Origin: Peribacillus simplex | GTDB taxonomy: Bacteria > Bacillota > Bacilli > Bacillales > DSM-1321 | NCBI RefSeq assembly: GCF_030123325.1 | Contig: NZ_CP126106.1 | Coordinates: forward strand, 1,144,001 to 1,208,000 | Reading direction: 5' to 3' | Length of the DNA: 64,000 nucleotides | The notes under the pieces: model-generated | The model's input: the letters and a program-made list of their open reading frames with translations, nothing else | What the model was told of the DNA's origin: nothing | The model's database searches: none | Position numbers and translations under genes: made by a program | In this document: positions 25,552 through 34,793 of the stretch, piece after piece | Position numbering within the stretch: the stretch's first letter is position 1 | How the letters are laid out: every line of letters begins with the position of its first letter

Positions 25552-26554
25552 GTTTTAACACCTCCACAGAACTGGAACGATTTTTAATATATTGCATTGC
25601 CGAATGAGTTTGAGCGGCATCGCCTATCAACTCGATGATTAAAATGCCTAAAGGGACATCCTGGATATACTCGATTTTACCGTGCAAAATATTACCCTTT
25701 ACTGAATGGGATTGGAGAGCATCCGAAAGGATCGACTCACCGGCGGTTTGCCCTTCGAATTGAATTTTAATGATCGTACCTTTACTTTCTTCAATCAAGT
25801 GCGGAGGAAGTTCGAAATCCAGCACACTGCTAATGAATTGCCTCGTTAACTCCTGCTTAGGCCGTGAAAATATTTCATAAACGGGACCTTCTTCAATTAC
25901 ACGGCCATCCTGCATGACGGCGACACGGTGGCATAGTTCTTTGACCACTTCCATTTCATGTGTAATCAACACGATGGTGATGCCAAGCTTACTGCTTATC
26001 TTTTTCAATAATTGTAAAATCGCTTTTGTAGTTGTTGGATCAAGGGCTGAAGTCGCTTCATCACATAATAGTACAGTGGGGTCATTTGCCAAGGCACGGG
26101 CTATGCCTACCCGTTGCTTCTGTCCACCGCTAAGCTGCGCCGGATAGACATCTTTCTTATCACTGAGCCCTACGATTTCCAACAATTCCAATACACGTAA
26201 CCTGATGTCATCCTTCGATCGATGCGCGGCCTTTAAGGCGAAAGCTACATTTTCATAAACGGTTTTTGAACTGACCAGTGAAAAGTGTTGGAATATCATT
26301 CCGATTTTTTGGCGTTGTTTACGAAGCTCTTTACTTGATAAAGAGGTTAAATCAATGCCGTCGATGATGATATTTCCACTTGTCGGACGTTCAAGCAAAT
26401 TCAAGCAGCGGAGTAATGAGCTTTTTCCAGCTCCACTGTAGCCGACAATTCCATACACTTCGCCAGTTTGAATGGTTAAAGATATGTTATCCACTCCGAT
26501 AACTCGGTTTTTCTTCGAGACGTATTCCTTTCGGACTGAACGGATTTCAATCAT
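25538..26554 (-). CDS. metN: methionine ABC transporter ATPase
   Basis: ATPase of the methionine importer. Walker A GYSGAGKSS (about residues 37-45), signature LSGGQKQR, Walker B VLLCDEATSALDP, and a C-terminal NIL domain (about residues 260-335) that binds methionine and gives trans-inhibition in the family. First gene after a SAM-I riboswitch; 338 aa. Confidence 0.94.
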   Translation of the reverse strand: MIEIRSVRKEYVSKKNRVIGVDNISLTIQTGEVYGIVGYSGAGKSSLLRCLNLLERPTSGNIIIDGIDLTSLSSKELRKQRQKIGMIFQHFSLVSSKTVYENVAFALKAAHRSKDDIRLRVLELLEIVGLSDKKDVYPAQLSGGQKQRVGIARALANDPTVLLCDEATSALDPTTTKAILQLLKKISSKLGITIVLITHEMEVVKELCHRVAVMQDGRVIEEGPVYEIFSRPKQELTRQFISSVLDFELPPHLIEESKGTIIKIQFEGQTAGESILSDALQSHSVKGNILHGKIEYIQDVPLGILIIELIGDAAQTHSAMQYIKNRSSSVEVLKHVTA

Positions 26555-26576
26555 GAGCTTTCCCCCTTAAACATAA

Positions 26577-26727
26577 AAAATCTGCCTCTATCATTCAGAA
26601 AGAGGCAGCGAAATTATATCTCGTCTTATCTTTCAGAATGCAATCATTCTGCAGGAAGTGGCACCGTTCCCTAAGGGAGGTTGCCGGACATCGCAGGGCC
26701 TGATCCCTCCGTCACTCTTGATAAGTA
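26577..26727 (-). ncRNA. SAM-I riboswitch (S-box) of metNPQ
   Basis: Minus-strand leader: CTTATCAAGAG, then GACGGAGGGA, CAGGCCCTGCGATG and CCGGCAACC, all S-box landmarks. It ends in terminator CTGCCTCT / AGAGGCAG (26582-26608) followed by ATTTTTTATG. Expected to switch methionine import off when SAM is high. Confidence 0.95.
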
Positions 26728-26769
26728 AATTATTATTTTAGAATATTTCAAGTTTTTCTAATATAATCT

Positions 26770-26798
26770 ATATTATTTGTAATATTCGCCAATGTCAA
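26770..26798 (-). promoter_or_regulatory. promoter of the metNPQ riboswitch transcript
   Basis: Minus-strand TTGACA (26793-26798) and TAATAT (26770-26775), 17-base spacer, about 43 bases before the aptamer. Confidence 0.7.
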
Positions 26799-27022
26799 TC
26801 GTTTCCGTGATTTTGGGATGATTTTTTGTTAATAAAATTTAGTACGGTTCGTTAAAATGATTCTTGAAAAAAGGGCTATTATGCAATAATCCAGCATTTA
26901 CGTCCAGGTTAATTATTCCAAAATTTCCTTGTCAAAAAGGTGAAGTGGTAATACATTTATTATAGTAAAGTTAAAAAAAGGAAGATGAAACTATTTCTGT
27001 GTAATGATGGGGAGGCAAATGA

Positions 27023-27847
27023 ATGATAGAGATTAACACGATTAATGATGTGGTTTGTGTGAACGGGACTCCTGGCGGGAATAAATCGGGGATGAGTGTT
27101 TATGTCTTTTTAACGGATGGCCTATTGATAGATACTGGCGCACAGATTTTATTGGAAGAGCTTATTCCATTCTATGAGTCCGCAAACTTCGACTCAGTGG
27201 CCCTGACTCACTATCATGAAGACCATACCGGGGGCGCTGCATGGATACAGGAACATAAAAAGGTCCCGCTTTTCATTCACCCGATGTCGGTTGAGGTTTG
27301 TGCAAAGGATGCTGTATATCCTGAATATCGTAAAATTTTCTGGGGAAAGAGGGACGCCTTTAAAGCTGAGCCGGTAGGAAAGGCCATTCATTCACGCACC
27401 CAGACGTGGGAGCCGATTTTTACCCCTGGTCATGCAAAGGACCATATGGTGTATTTGAATCACAATAATGGCATGCTCTTTTCAGGAGACCTTTTCGTAA
27501 CACCAAAAACAAAGCTTGTCTTACGGGAAGAGTCCGTCCCGGTCATCATCGATTCCATAAAAAGATTACTTCAATATGACTTCGGTGAAGTGTTTTGCTG
27601 CCATGCTGGGCATGTCCCTGATGGGAAGGACATGTTTCGGAAAAAGCTGGATTATTTGGAAAACCTTCAAGGTGAAATTTTACGCTTACATTCTCAAGGG
27701 CTGACCGTTCATGAAATCCAGCAGGTCGTTTTACCGAATCAATATCCTCTTATCGAGATATCTGGGCATGAATGGGATTCAGAGCATATCATTACATCGA
27801 TATTAAATGAAAATATTTTAAGTGCGAGGGAGAATGGAACTACTTGA
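27023..27847 (+). CDS. MBL-fold metallohydrolase, 274 aa
   Basis: Metallo-beta-lactamase fold enzyme of unknown substrate. Metal-binding motifs: HYHEDHTGG (about residues 65-73), the His of TPGHAKDHM, the Asp of FSGDLFV and a late His in CCHAGHV. No signal peptide, so cytoplasmic. ATGGGGAGG precedes the start. Closest functional classes include glyoxalase II-like hydrolases, but this cannot be decided here. Confidence 0.85.
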   Translation: MIEINTINDVVCVNGTPGGNKSGMSVYVFLTDGLLIDTGAQILLEELIPFYESANFDSVALTHYHEDHTGGAAWIQEHKKVPLFIHPMSVEVCAKDAVYPEYRKIFWGKRDAFKAEPVGKAIHSRTQTWEPIFTPGHAKDHMVYLNHNNGMLFSGDLFVTPKTKLVLREESVPVIIDSIKRLLQYDFGEVFCCHAGHVPDGKDMFRKKLDYLENLQGEILRLHSQGLTVHEIQQVVLPNQYPLIEISGHEWDSEHIITSILNENILSARENGTT

Positions 27848-27937
27848 ATGTTATCGGTTAGGGGGGAATGCAGTGCAAGCGGGAGATGAACGGGATAAGT
27901 AATAAAGGAGAGCTCTCCATAAGAGAGCCCACATAAT

Positions 27938-28126
27938 TTATTTATTTTCGTTGGGATCTGTTTCATCATAAAAATCATGTGCTTCTTCGATGTTCTGAAG
28001 GTTAGCTACTTCATACACATTTCCGCCCGCCATTCCTTCATTGATGATACGGTCGATATCCAGGTAAACGGAGTCCTTGCCATCATATTCGGTATCCTTC
28101 AAAAATGTCATTTTTTCTTTATCCAA
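27938..28126 (-). CDS. small acidic hypothetical protein, 62 aa
   Basis: Asp/Glu-rich protein without cysteine or membrane segment (KDTEYDGKDSVYLDIDRI, then a tail DETDPNENK). Start is TTG at 28126 with AGGAGG eight bases upstream. Unrecognised. Lies between the MBL gene and yheE on the minus strand. Confidence 0.65.
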   Translation of the reverse strand: MDKEKMTFLKDTEYDGKDSVYLDIDRIINEGMAGGNVYEVANLQNIEEAHDFYDETDPNENK

Positions 28127-28211
28127 AATTAATCCCTCCTAGCCTTTTCTTTAGTTTGGGCAAAGGAGTTTTTTTTATTCTGTTTAGGGATTTCATGAAT
28201 GTAAAGAGGGT

Positions 28212-28415
28212 TCATTCATATACATGGAAGATCATTAAATCATGTATCATGCTTTTGAGTTTGGTTTCATCTGTTTCGGAAGGCGGGTTGGCTGTCCACT
28301 CGATGGATCCATCTTTATGATATAAGGCTTGGACTGCCTGCTTGTTGAAATAAAAGGAAATTCTCCATCCTGGCAGATTTTTATGCAATGGTGCCCATTG
28401 AAAATGAGTGATCAT
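28212..28415 (-). CDS. yheE: YheE family protein (DUF5342)
   Basis: Small protein (67 aa) of unknown function matching the YheE family (FQWAPLHK, GWRISFYFNKQAVQALYHKDGSIEW region). Start at 28415 follows GGAGGT; the longer frame includes that site. It sits downstream of the YheC/YheD-type genes on the same strand, as in B. subtilis. Confidence 0.85.
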   Translation of the reverse strand: MITHFQWAPLHKNLPGWRISFYFNKQAVQALYHKDGSIEWTANPPSETDETKLKSMIHDLMIFHVYE

Positions 28416-28478
28416 ATGTATTACCTCCATATATACAGTTTCTCATTTAAGTATAATGGAAAACGGCAGCTGGAGGTG

Positions 28479-29675
28479 TTATTTTATTGTCAGGTTGGGA
28501 AAAGTTAATTCAATGAAAAGATTTTTTAAATGTAAAAGCCTGTTTGTTTCAATTTCCACCTCATCGAATTGCATGGGCTTTGAGTTCACTTCATATATGA
28601 AGAGCGAGCCCGATTCGTCTTCACCTATATCAATGGAAAACTCTCCGAGAAACCCGATTTTTTTCGATAGTATCTCTCCGCATTTTTGGGCGATATTCGC
28701 TAATTTTTGATTCAGGCTTCTTGATTGCAGGTCTTGATAAGGAAAAAGCTTACCCCCTCGGGGAGTGTGGGTGGTGATTTCCTGTGTTTGTGACATCCTT
28801 ACCGCTTTGCCGGTCACTTTATAAAAACCTTTTTCATAATGGACGAGAATCCGGTAATCATAACGATGTCCAAAAAGTTTTTTTGGTCTGATCGCCTGTT
28901 GAGCAAGATAGCTCCTTTTTAATAAATCCCTTTTTTTTGTTTCCCAGAATGATGCGAAATCCTGGAAAGACTCACTATGCTTCAAGCTATTGAACAATAG
29001 TGTATCATCATCATTTTTGATTATGGTATAAATGCCCTTCCCTTGGCTTCCTTTGCAGGGTTTAAGGTATATGTGCCTGTAGGTCTCCAGGAATGCATAA
29101 AGGCAATCGCTGTTTCGTAAGACCGCTGTGGGCGGAAGGTGTTTTGTGAGGAATCCATCTTCATTTAATGCTTCGAACATTACATATTTATCAATAAAAC
29201 AGGGGTTGAATAGATTCATTCGGTAACCTTTAAAGTGTGTGATAAGATGTTGGAATTCCTCTGACGCCTCATAGCTCCTAGAGGGGATACGGTTATAGAC
29301 GATGTCAGGGAAGGGTACTTTACATTCGATCCACTTGTTTGAAATGGAGGAAAAAACATACCCTTTCAACGAATCGGGATGAAGGGCATTTCCTGTGAAT
29401 ACATATGCCAATATTCCATGTTTTAATAAATATAATGATAGGTCCCGAAAAAGGGTCAGGTTTCCACCCAAACCTGATTCCTTTTTGGGATTGGATACAG
29501 TTAGAATTCCGACGGTGAGCATCCGGTTACCCGGATATATCGTGACTGGAATTAGGGGTTGATTCGAATGTTCCTTTTTATAGTTGATTTCCTCTTCGGC
29601 AGAGCCGGCGAAAAGTTCAGCATTCTCATGATTGTGGTACCAATTTTCAGTGGGGCTATCGTAAAAAATGTTCAT
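28479..29675 (-). CDS. YheC/YheD-family ATP-grasp protein, paralogue 1
   Basis: One of four tandem members of the YheC/D ATP-grasp family, whose B. subtilis members are spore coat-associated. The ATP-grasp domain spans about residues 150-395: the nucleotide loop LKPCKGSQGKGIYTI (about 208-222) and metal-binding EVNSKP near the C-terminus (about 369-374). The N-terminal 120 residues hold the GNLTLFRDLSLYL and FPDIVYNRIPSR family segments. 398 aa. Substrate unknown; ATP-grasp enzymes usually ligate a carboxylate to an amine or thiol. Start overlaps the previous gene by four bases. Confidence 0.85.
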   Translation of the reverse strand: MNIFYDSPTENWYHNHENAELFAGSAEEEINYKKEHSNQPLIPVTIYPGNRMLTVGILTVSNPKKESGLGGNLTLFRDLSLYLLKHGILAYVFTGNALHPDSLKGYVFSSISNKWIECKVPFPDIVYNRIPSRSYEASEEFQHLITHFKGYRMNLFNPCFIDKYVMFEALNEDGFLTKHLPPTAVLRNSDCLYAFLETYRHIYLKPCKGSQGKGIYTIIKNDDDTLLFNSLKHSESFQDFASFWETKKRDLLKRSYLAQQAIRPKKLFGHRYDYRILVHYEKGFYKVTGKAVRMSQTQEITTHTPRGGKLFPYQDLQSRSLNQKLANIAQKCGEILSKKIGFLGEFSIDIGEDESGSLFIYEVNSKPMQFDEVEIETNRLLHLKNLFIELTFPNLTIK

Positions 29676-31039
29676 CGCGGCACACTGATTGATTTCGTGA
29701 TCGTCTGTTCCGTAAGATAAATGGCATAATCAAGGCTTAGCTTTCTGGTCAGCAATTCGAAATCCTTGAGTTTTGGATGGGCGAATATGGAACGTCCAGG
29801 TTTGGAATTGGCTTCGAACATCCAAACCTGCCCTTTTTTATCCAATCCAAAATCAAATCCTATTTCTGCAATGATGCCGTCCAAGTTCTTTTCAATACTG
29901 TCACTTAAAATCAGAGCGGCTTCCGATAGCTTTCGTTCGACTTCTTTCGCCTCATCGTCATCTCCATACAGTTCGGCAACCGTTTTGATGACACCCCCGC
30001 TTTTAATATGGGTCGTGACACTGCCGGCGCCGGCGATTTTTGCGGCAATCGCGGTTACCTGCCATTTTCCATTACTGTCCTTGTTCGTGTGGACCCGGAA
30101 ATCCACTGGACGTTTTTCAAATCGAATTAATGGGATGCCCTGCTGCACGATAAGATTCTCAAGCGGTCGGTCGTGAAAAATATGTTTAACGATGGATTCC
30201 AATGTAGGAAATTTTTGCAGTTTATTTTCTTTTGCTTCATTTGTATAGCGACAATAGTAAACATCCTTATGCTTATCATAAAGAATTTGGTGAATCCCTA
30301 GACCGAGGCTGCCGTGAATGGGCTTTATATAAACTTGCCGGTAATGGGAAAGAAGGGTTTCCACCACGGACATGGATTGAAATGGATACGTTTCCGGCAA
30401 ATAAGGCAGTGCCCGCTCATCTGCGCATAGCCTTTCATTTACATCCCATTTATTGAAAAATCCAGGATTATACCATGGTATGGTATATTTTTTTTGAAAT
30501 TTCTGCTTCACTTCTTTAGGTCCATCGCGGTTTTCCGTCAACCGATTCGGGAGACGGTCATAGATGACATTAGGAAAAGGAAATTCATTAATGTGCCAGT
30601 AATCGTTATCAAACACATAGCCTTTGATTGTCTCCTCATCCCAATTGATTACATTCTCTCCAAAAACAAAGGGGATACAGCCAGTGGTCCTGCTAAGCGA
30701 AAGGAGTTTTGCGAAAAATTCCGATCTCTCCCCTAATGGTTTGTTTGAAACGCCAGTGAAGCCTGAGGAAAATATTCCGACAAGCGGTCCGATATGGATG
30801 CTCTTGCCGTAAATGAATAAATGAAGGGGAATATCGGTATGATTGAATATTAGTGATTCCGCAAGACTTTCCGATAGGACGATTGACTGATTGACGTCTG
30901 GGTTTTGTTTGGCGATGGCAGGACATGAATGCCGTCCGAAATAAATTAATTCAATCTCTGCCAAATCTCCAAGCTCTGAAGGGTAGTAGAGAACATTGCC
31001 AGGGATAGCGGCAATTTCGGCAGGATAAGTCTTTCTCAC
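29672..31039 (-). CDS. YheD-like ATP-grasp protein, paralogue 2
   Basis: 455 aa, the length of B. subtilis YheD (453). N-terminal domain (about 1-110, NVLYYPSELGDLAEIEL and a PLVGIFSSG hinge) then YheC/D core (VIYDRLPNR, about 180) and ATP-grasp with IKPIHGSLGLGI (about 245-256) and FEANSKPGR near 410. Second last of the four-gene run; starts four bases after paralogue 3. Confidence 0.85.
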   Translation of the reverse strand: MRKTYPAEIAAIPGNVLYYPSELGDLAEIELIYFGRHSCPAIAKQNPDVNQSIVLSESLAESLIFNHTDIPLHLFIYGKSIHIGPLVGIFSSGFTGVSNKPLGERSEFFAKLLSLSRTTGCIPFVFGENVINWDEETIKGYVFDNDYWHINEFPFPNVIYDRLPNRLTENRDGPKEVKQKFQKKYTIPWYNPGFFNKWDVNERLCADERALPYLPETYPFQSMSVVETLLSHYRQVYIKPIHGSLGLGIHQILYDKHKDVYYCRYTNEAKENKLQKFPTLESIVKHIFHDRPLENLIVQQGIPLIRFEKRPVDFRVHTNKDSNGKWQVTAIAAKIAGAGSVTTHIKSGGVIKTVAELYGDDDEAKEVERKLSEAALILSDSIEKNLDGIIAEIGFDFGLDKKGQVWMFEANSKPGRSIFAHPKLKDFELLTRKLSLDYAIYLTEQTITKSISVPR

Positions 31040-31042
31040 TTT

Positions 31043-32113
31043 CTATTCACCTGCTTTCTGAAGATGTTCGGCTAAATACTGGCAATATTGAAACGGTGCG
31101 CGATGAATATCCTTCATGGTCTCCGGCTGTAGTGCCTGGATGATTTTCCTTCCGGGCTTCGAGTTAATGTCCATGATCCATAATTGGCCTTTTTTATCGA
31201 TGCCTAAATCAATCCCCAATTCGAATAATCTTTCAAAGACAGCTTCGGTTTCTACGGGCAGGGTGCGAAGGATATGCTGAATCTTTTGTTCGACGGCAAT
31301 CGAAATCGTTTCCGGGTTTCTTTTGTTGAAAGTCTCCAATGAAATGGCTTCCCCGCCTGTGGCAAGATTTGAAGTAATTGCGTCTTTTTGTCCTGTACGA
31401 ATTCCGCGGCCCCGTTCCATCCATTGATTCTTCTCGTTTTTTTGAAGGAAAATCCGTAAATCGAATGGCTCGTTATTTTGGTTACAAAGTTCCAAATATG
31501 GCTGGCAAAGGTAACGATATCGATTTAATAAATGCTGCAGCCATTTGTTAAGCTGAGATTTGGAGGAGAATGGGCGGTCATATTTGGTGCCCTTTTTCGT
31601 CATCGATACCAAAGTGCCATCTTCGGTTTTTGAAAGAAGATAGATTCCTGTACCGCCTGCACCGAATTCAGGTTTGATGATGATTTTATCCAGGCGTTCC
31701 AACTGAGCGGTAATATCTTCAGGTGTCGTCACTTGTACGGTCTCTGGAAAAAATGCCTGCAGGTGTGGATGGTTTTTTAGGATTTGGTACACTTCCCACT
31801 TACCAGGAAGGCCCAGCCCTAAGAAATTCGAGTTATCTTTTAACCAATCGATTTTGTGCCGCGTTTCCGTTGACTCACGGACTAATCCGTGAAAACAGCG
31901 ATCATATACAAAATCAGGTAAATCAAAAAATGTGGCAATCCAATTTTCATTCTCGGCATCAAAACGCTCGCCGCGCACTTTTTTCAGATCCATATCAATA
32001 TTTTCAGGTGAGAATTTACAAACTTTCATATTAAATGATTTAGCGGTTTTGGCTATTTCGGTGAAGTAGTTGTTTTCATGTGTATCCGACGCGGCCATTA
32101 ATCCTATTAACAC
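31043..32113 (-). CDS. YheC-like ATP-grasp protein, paralogue 3
   Basis: 356 aa, close to B. subtilis YheC (363). It starts directly with the GLMAASD hinge and lacks the N-terminal domain of the 455- and 452-aa paralogues. ATP-grasp loop IKPEFGAGGTGIYLL (about 150-164), C-terminal MDINSKPGRK (about 325-334). Lies 16 bases after paralogue 4, so one transcript is likely. Confidence 0.85.
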   Translation of the reverse strand: MLIGLMAASDTHENNYFTEIAKTAKSFNMKVCKFSPENIDMDLKKVRGERFDAENENWIATFFDLPDFVYDRCFHGLVRESTETRHKIDWLKDNSNFLGLGLPGKWEVYQILKNHPHLQAFFPETVQVTTPEDITAQLERLDKIIIKPEFGAGGTGIYLLSKTEDGTLVSMTKKGTKYDRPFSSKSQLNKWLQHLLNRYRYLCQPYLELCNQNNEPFDLRIFLQKNEKNQWMERGRGIRTGQKDAITSNLATGGEAISLETFNKRNPETISIAVEQKIQHILRTLPVETEAVFERLFELGIDLGIDKKGQLWIMDINSKPGRKIIQALQPETMKDIHRAPFQYCQYLAEHLQKAGE

Positions 32114-32129
32114 GAGCTAGCAACTCCTT

Positions 32130-33488
32130 TTATGGATGTTTTTCGCGGTTAAGGGCAAGCATGAAATCTATGATGGATTTTACTGATGGACGAAAGGTTT
32201 CATAGTTGCCTTGAAATTTTTTCGAAGGTTTTGAATTCACTTCGATGATCCATGGATGTGTATCGGTATCCAGTGCTAAATCGATCCCTAACTCGCCGAA
32301 ATCGTCATGGTTTTCGACCAAGGCCTGGGCAGTATTTTTAGCCAGCCGTACGAGCTTTTGATATATGCGGCTGGCTTCCTGAAGGTCAAAAGCTTCCTTT
32401 AGAAAATCCGGCCCATTTTTCATCAATCCGCCTTGTGCAAGATTGGAAACAATAGTACCAGGGTCCCCAATCCGGGCAACCATTGATGAAACTTTCCATT
32501 CAAGCTGATCGTTCCGGTGAAGAAGTATACGGAAATCAACTTTTCTCTGATCGATTTCGAATAGGGAAATCCCTTTTTGAAGAATGAAAGATCGTTTTCT
32601 GGAAAATCTTTTTAACGTTTCGTACAACTTTTCATCCGTATCTGCAAAATGTACATTCTGAAGATGTCCGGATTGCTCGATTTTCCATATTCCAGCTACT
32701 TGCGTTAATCTGCAAATATTCCTGCCTTGGCTGCCTGCTGAAGGTTTAAAGTAGATTACCGAATGCTTTTCTATAAATGTCAAGAAAGATTCCTTTTCGT
32801 TAAAAAGGATCGTCTCTGGCAAATTTGCCAACAGTTCATCTTCTAAGATTAGCAGCTCATGTACATGATGTTTGGAGAGGAACCTTCCATTGAACATTGG
32901 TATCGTCCGTTCTTCCAGTTCAGTTTTAAACAGCTTGAAAGAATGCGATTCCTCAAGTTTGCGTGAATGTATCCGGTTATAAATTACATCAGGAATGGGG
33001 AGGGGCAAGGTTTGCCAGCCATCTTGCCCTGGCAGGTAGCCTTCCACAACCCCATCTTGAAGAGACTGCAGTTTTACTAAATAGAAGGGGATGCCCTGCT
33101 GATTACAATATGATTTCATTTCCTGATAAAATTTTTCCATCTCGCCGAATGTCCCGTCTTGCAACGGGGTCTGGTTCATGAGTGAAGCGAAGAATGGGCC
33201 TATTTTAATTGACCTTCCTTCCGCATGGTATGAGACGGAGATTGGATCTAAAAAAACGGGTAAGGATAAAATTTGGTTCATATCATATGAAAGTTTCAGA
33301 GTAGGCTGGGATGACGGGAATGGCTGGACAAGTACCGGGACGGAACGGCATCCAGCCATTATCGTTAAGGGTTCTCCAAATTGAAGGCCCCATTCCTCAA
33401 ATAGTTTTTCTTCGATAAACAGTAACGCCTTCTTTCTAGTTTCTGCGGAATTTACCGTAATGAAAACTTTCTGATGGTTAAGGTTCAT
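32130..33488 (-). CDS. YheC/YheD-family ATP-grasp protein, paralogue 4
   Basis: 452 aa, first gene of the run. N-terminal domain (about 1-105), family segment VIYNRIHSRK, ATP-grasp loop FKPSAGSQGRNI (about 247-258) and IEVNSKPSKK (about 417-426). In the loop, Asn replaces the usual Gly before Ile, which might affect nucleotide binding. Role in the spore coat is inferred from B. subtilis relatives. Confidence 0.82.
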   Translation of the reverse strand: MNLNHQKVFITVNSAETRKKALLFIEEKLFEEWGLQFGEPLTIMAGCRSVPVLVQPFPSSQPTLKLSYDMNQILSLPVFLDPISVSYHAEGRSIKIGPFFASLMNQTPLQDGTFGEMEKFYQEMKSYCNQQGIPFYLVKLQSLQDGVVEGYLPGQDGWQTLPLPIPDVIYNRIHSRKLEESHSFKLFKTELEERTIPMFNGRFLSKHHVHELLILEDELLANLPETILFNEKESFLTFIEKHSVIYFKPSAGSQGRNICRLTQVAGIWKIEQSGHLQNVHFADTDEKLYETLKRFSRKRSFILQKGISLFEIDQRKVDFRILLHRNDQLEWKVSSMVARIGDPGTIVSNLAQGGLMKNGPDFLKEAFDLQEASRIYQKLVRLAKNTAQALVENHDDFGELGIDLALDTDTHPWIIEVNSKPSKKFQGNYETFRPSVKSIIDFMLALNREKHP

Positions 33489-33638
33489 AATAATTCCCCG
33501 TTTGCACTAAGTTTGATATCCTTTTATAAGTAAATGATGGGCAAATGTGGATAACACATTCTATGTTTTTATTATTAGAAGGTGTCATCAAGCCTTTATT
33601 TCAAGCAATTAAAGGAGAAATTTAAAGGGTGAGTTTGG

Positions 33639-34217
33639 GTGAAGATACTGTTTATGGCCGTCGTAGGCGCTGTAAAGGTTCTTCACTAATTTAGCTATCA
33701 GAATGCTGTTCAGACCTTATAAACCAATCTATTCTTTCGCGAAACAGCTGCCGTTGACGGCAGGGTTGATTCCGAAGCTGCTGGATGAATTAGGCAAACA
33801 ATTAGGCAATATGTTAATGATGCCTCTTTACAGAATATGAAAATTTTCGTGAAGGCAGAAGTAAAGAAAGCATTGCATACAGAAAAAAGTGCTGTACAAT
33901 TGCTTGTTCCAATTGGGAATGAAGAGAGCTGGTTCGAGAATTGAAGCCAATTTCCGGGACACCATTGTCGAAAAGGGCGTCCCGGTCTTCGTGGAGTAAG
34001 GTGCCGATTACTTAATCACTTATTTTCAACCGCTATTCCAAAAACTGCATTTGGAGATAACGTGGAAGAACAGGTTTCTTCATTTTCGGTGTCCAGACTT
34101 GAGGAAATGGTCGATTACATCACTAATGCGAAATTGTCGGTGATCACATATCTTGGGGCTTTGCTTGGTGGAATCAACGGTTTATTTCAAGGATTCGTAA
34201 TTGTTTTAATAGGATGA
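33639..34217 (+). pseudogene. yheB: yheB remnant (DUF445 family), frameshifted and internally deleted
   Basis: Translating in three frames gives successive DUF445/YheB-like pieces: KILFMAVVGAV, then QNAVQTL-like and KPIYSFAKQLPLTAGLIPKLLDELGKQLGN-like segments in another frame, and finally SRLEEMVDYITNAKLSVIT with YLGALLGGINGLFQGF at the C-terminus. Several stops and frame changes interrupt it, and at about 580 bases it is half the expected 1.1 kb. It sits beside yheA, where yheB belongs. Clearly nonfunctional. Confidence 0.85.
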
Positions 34218-34290
34218 CGTGTAATTCTCAATCGGATTTGTTATAGTGGAAAAGGTGTATGAATACAATGATTACCGGGAGGGGAAATAA

Positions 34291-34647
34291 ATGAGTAACG
34301 TATATGATGCAGCGTATGAAATGGAGAAGGCGATTAGGGCTAGTAATGAATATGCCGATTTGCAACGCTTATATGATCTTGTCAATTCTGATGAAGCAAC
34401 AAAAGGAATGTTTGAAAACTTCCGAAATCTGCAGATGTCATTGCAGCAAAAGCAAATGATGGGACAGGAGATTGCACCGGAAGAGGTTGAGCAAGCACAA
34501 AAGACGGTACAGCTTGTCCAACAAAACCCAACCATTTCACAATTGATGGAAGCTGAACAACGGATGAGCATGGTCATTGCAGACCTCAATAAAATTATCA
34601 TGAAGCCGCTTGAAGATTTATATGGCTTGCCTGATCAACAGCAATAA
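34291..34647 (+). CDS. yheA: YheA, YlbF/YmcA-related protein
   Basis: 118-aa helical protein of the DUF964 (Com_YlbF) family, with about the same length as B. subtilis YheA (117). Almost entirely alpha-helical with Gln- and Glu-rich segments (QQKQMMGQEIAPEEVEQAQK). Relatives YlbF and YmcA form a complex affecting RNA decay and competence; YheA's own role is not established. GGGAGGGG precedes the start. Confidence 0.9.
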   Translation: MSNVYDAAYEMEKAIRASNEYADLQRLYDLVNSDEATKGMFENFRNLQMSLQQKQMMGQEIAPEEVEQAQKTVQLVQQNPTISQLMEAEQRMSMVIADLNKIIMKPLEDLYGLPDQQQ

Positions 34648-34659
34648 GCAGTTGGAGAC

Positions 34660-34689
34660 TCCCTTCTATAATGGTTGGGGGTTTTTTTG
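34660..34689 (+). terminator. terminator of yheA
   Basis: Imperfect stem ACTCCC / GGGGGT followed by TTTTTTTG, about 15 bases after the stop. Confidence 0.65.
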
Positions 34690-34793
34690 TTCCCTGAATG
34701 CACCGGTGCAAGGGTCATGAACCACTATTTGTTCTATTCCCGAAATTTTAGTCATAAATTTGAAAGAGGATATTACAGATGGGGGAGATCAGC

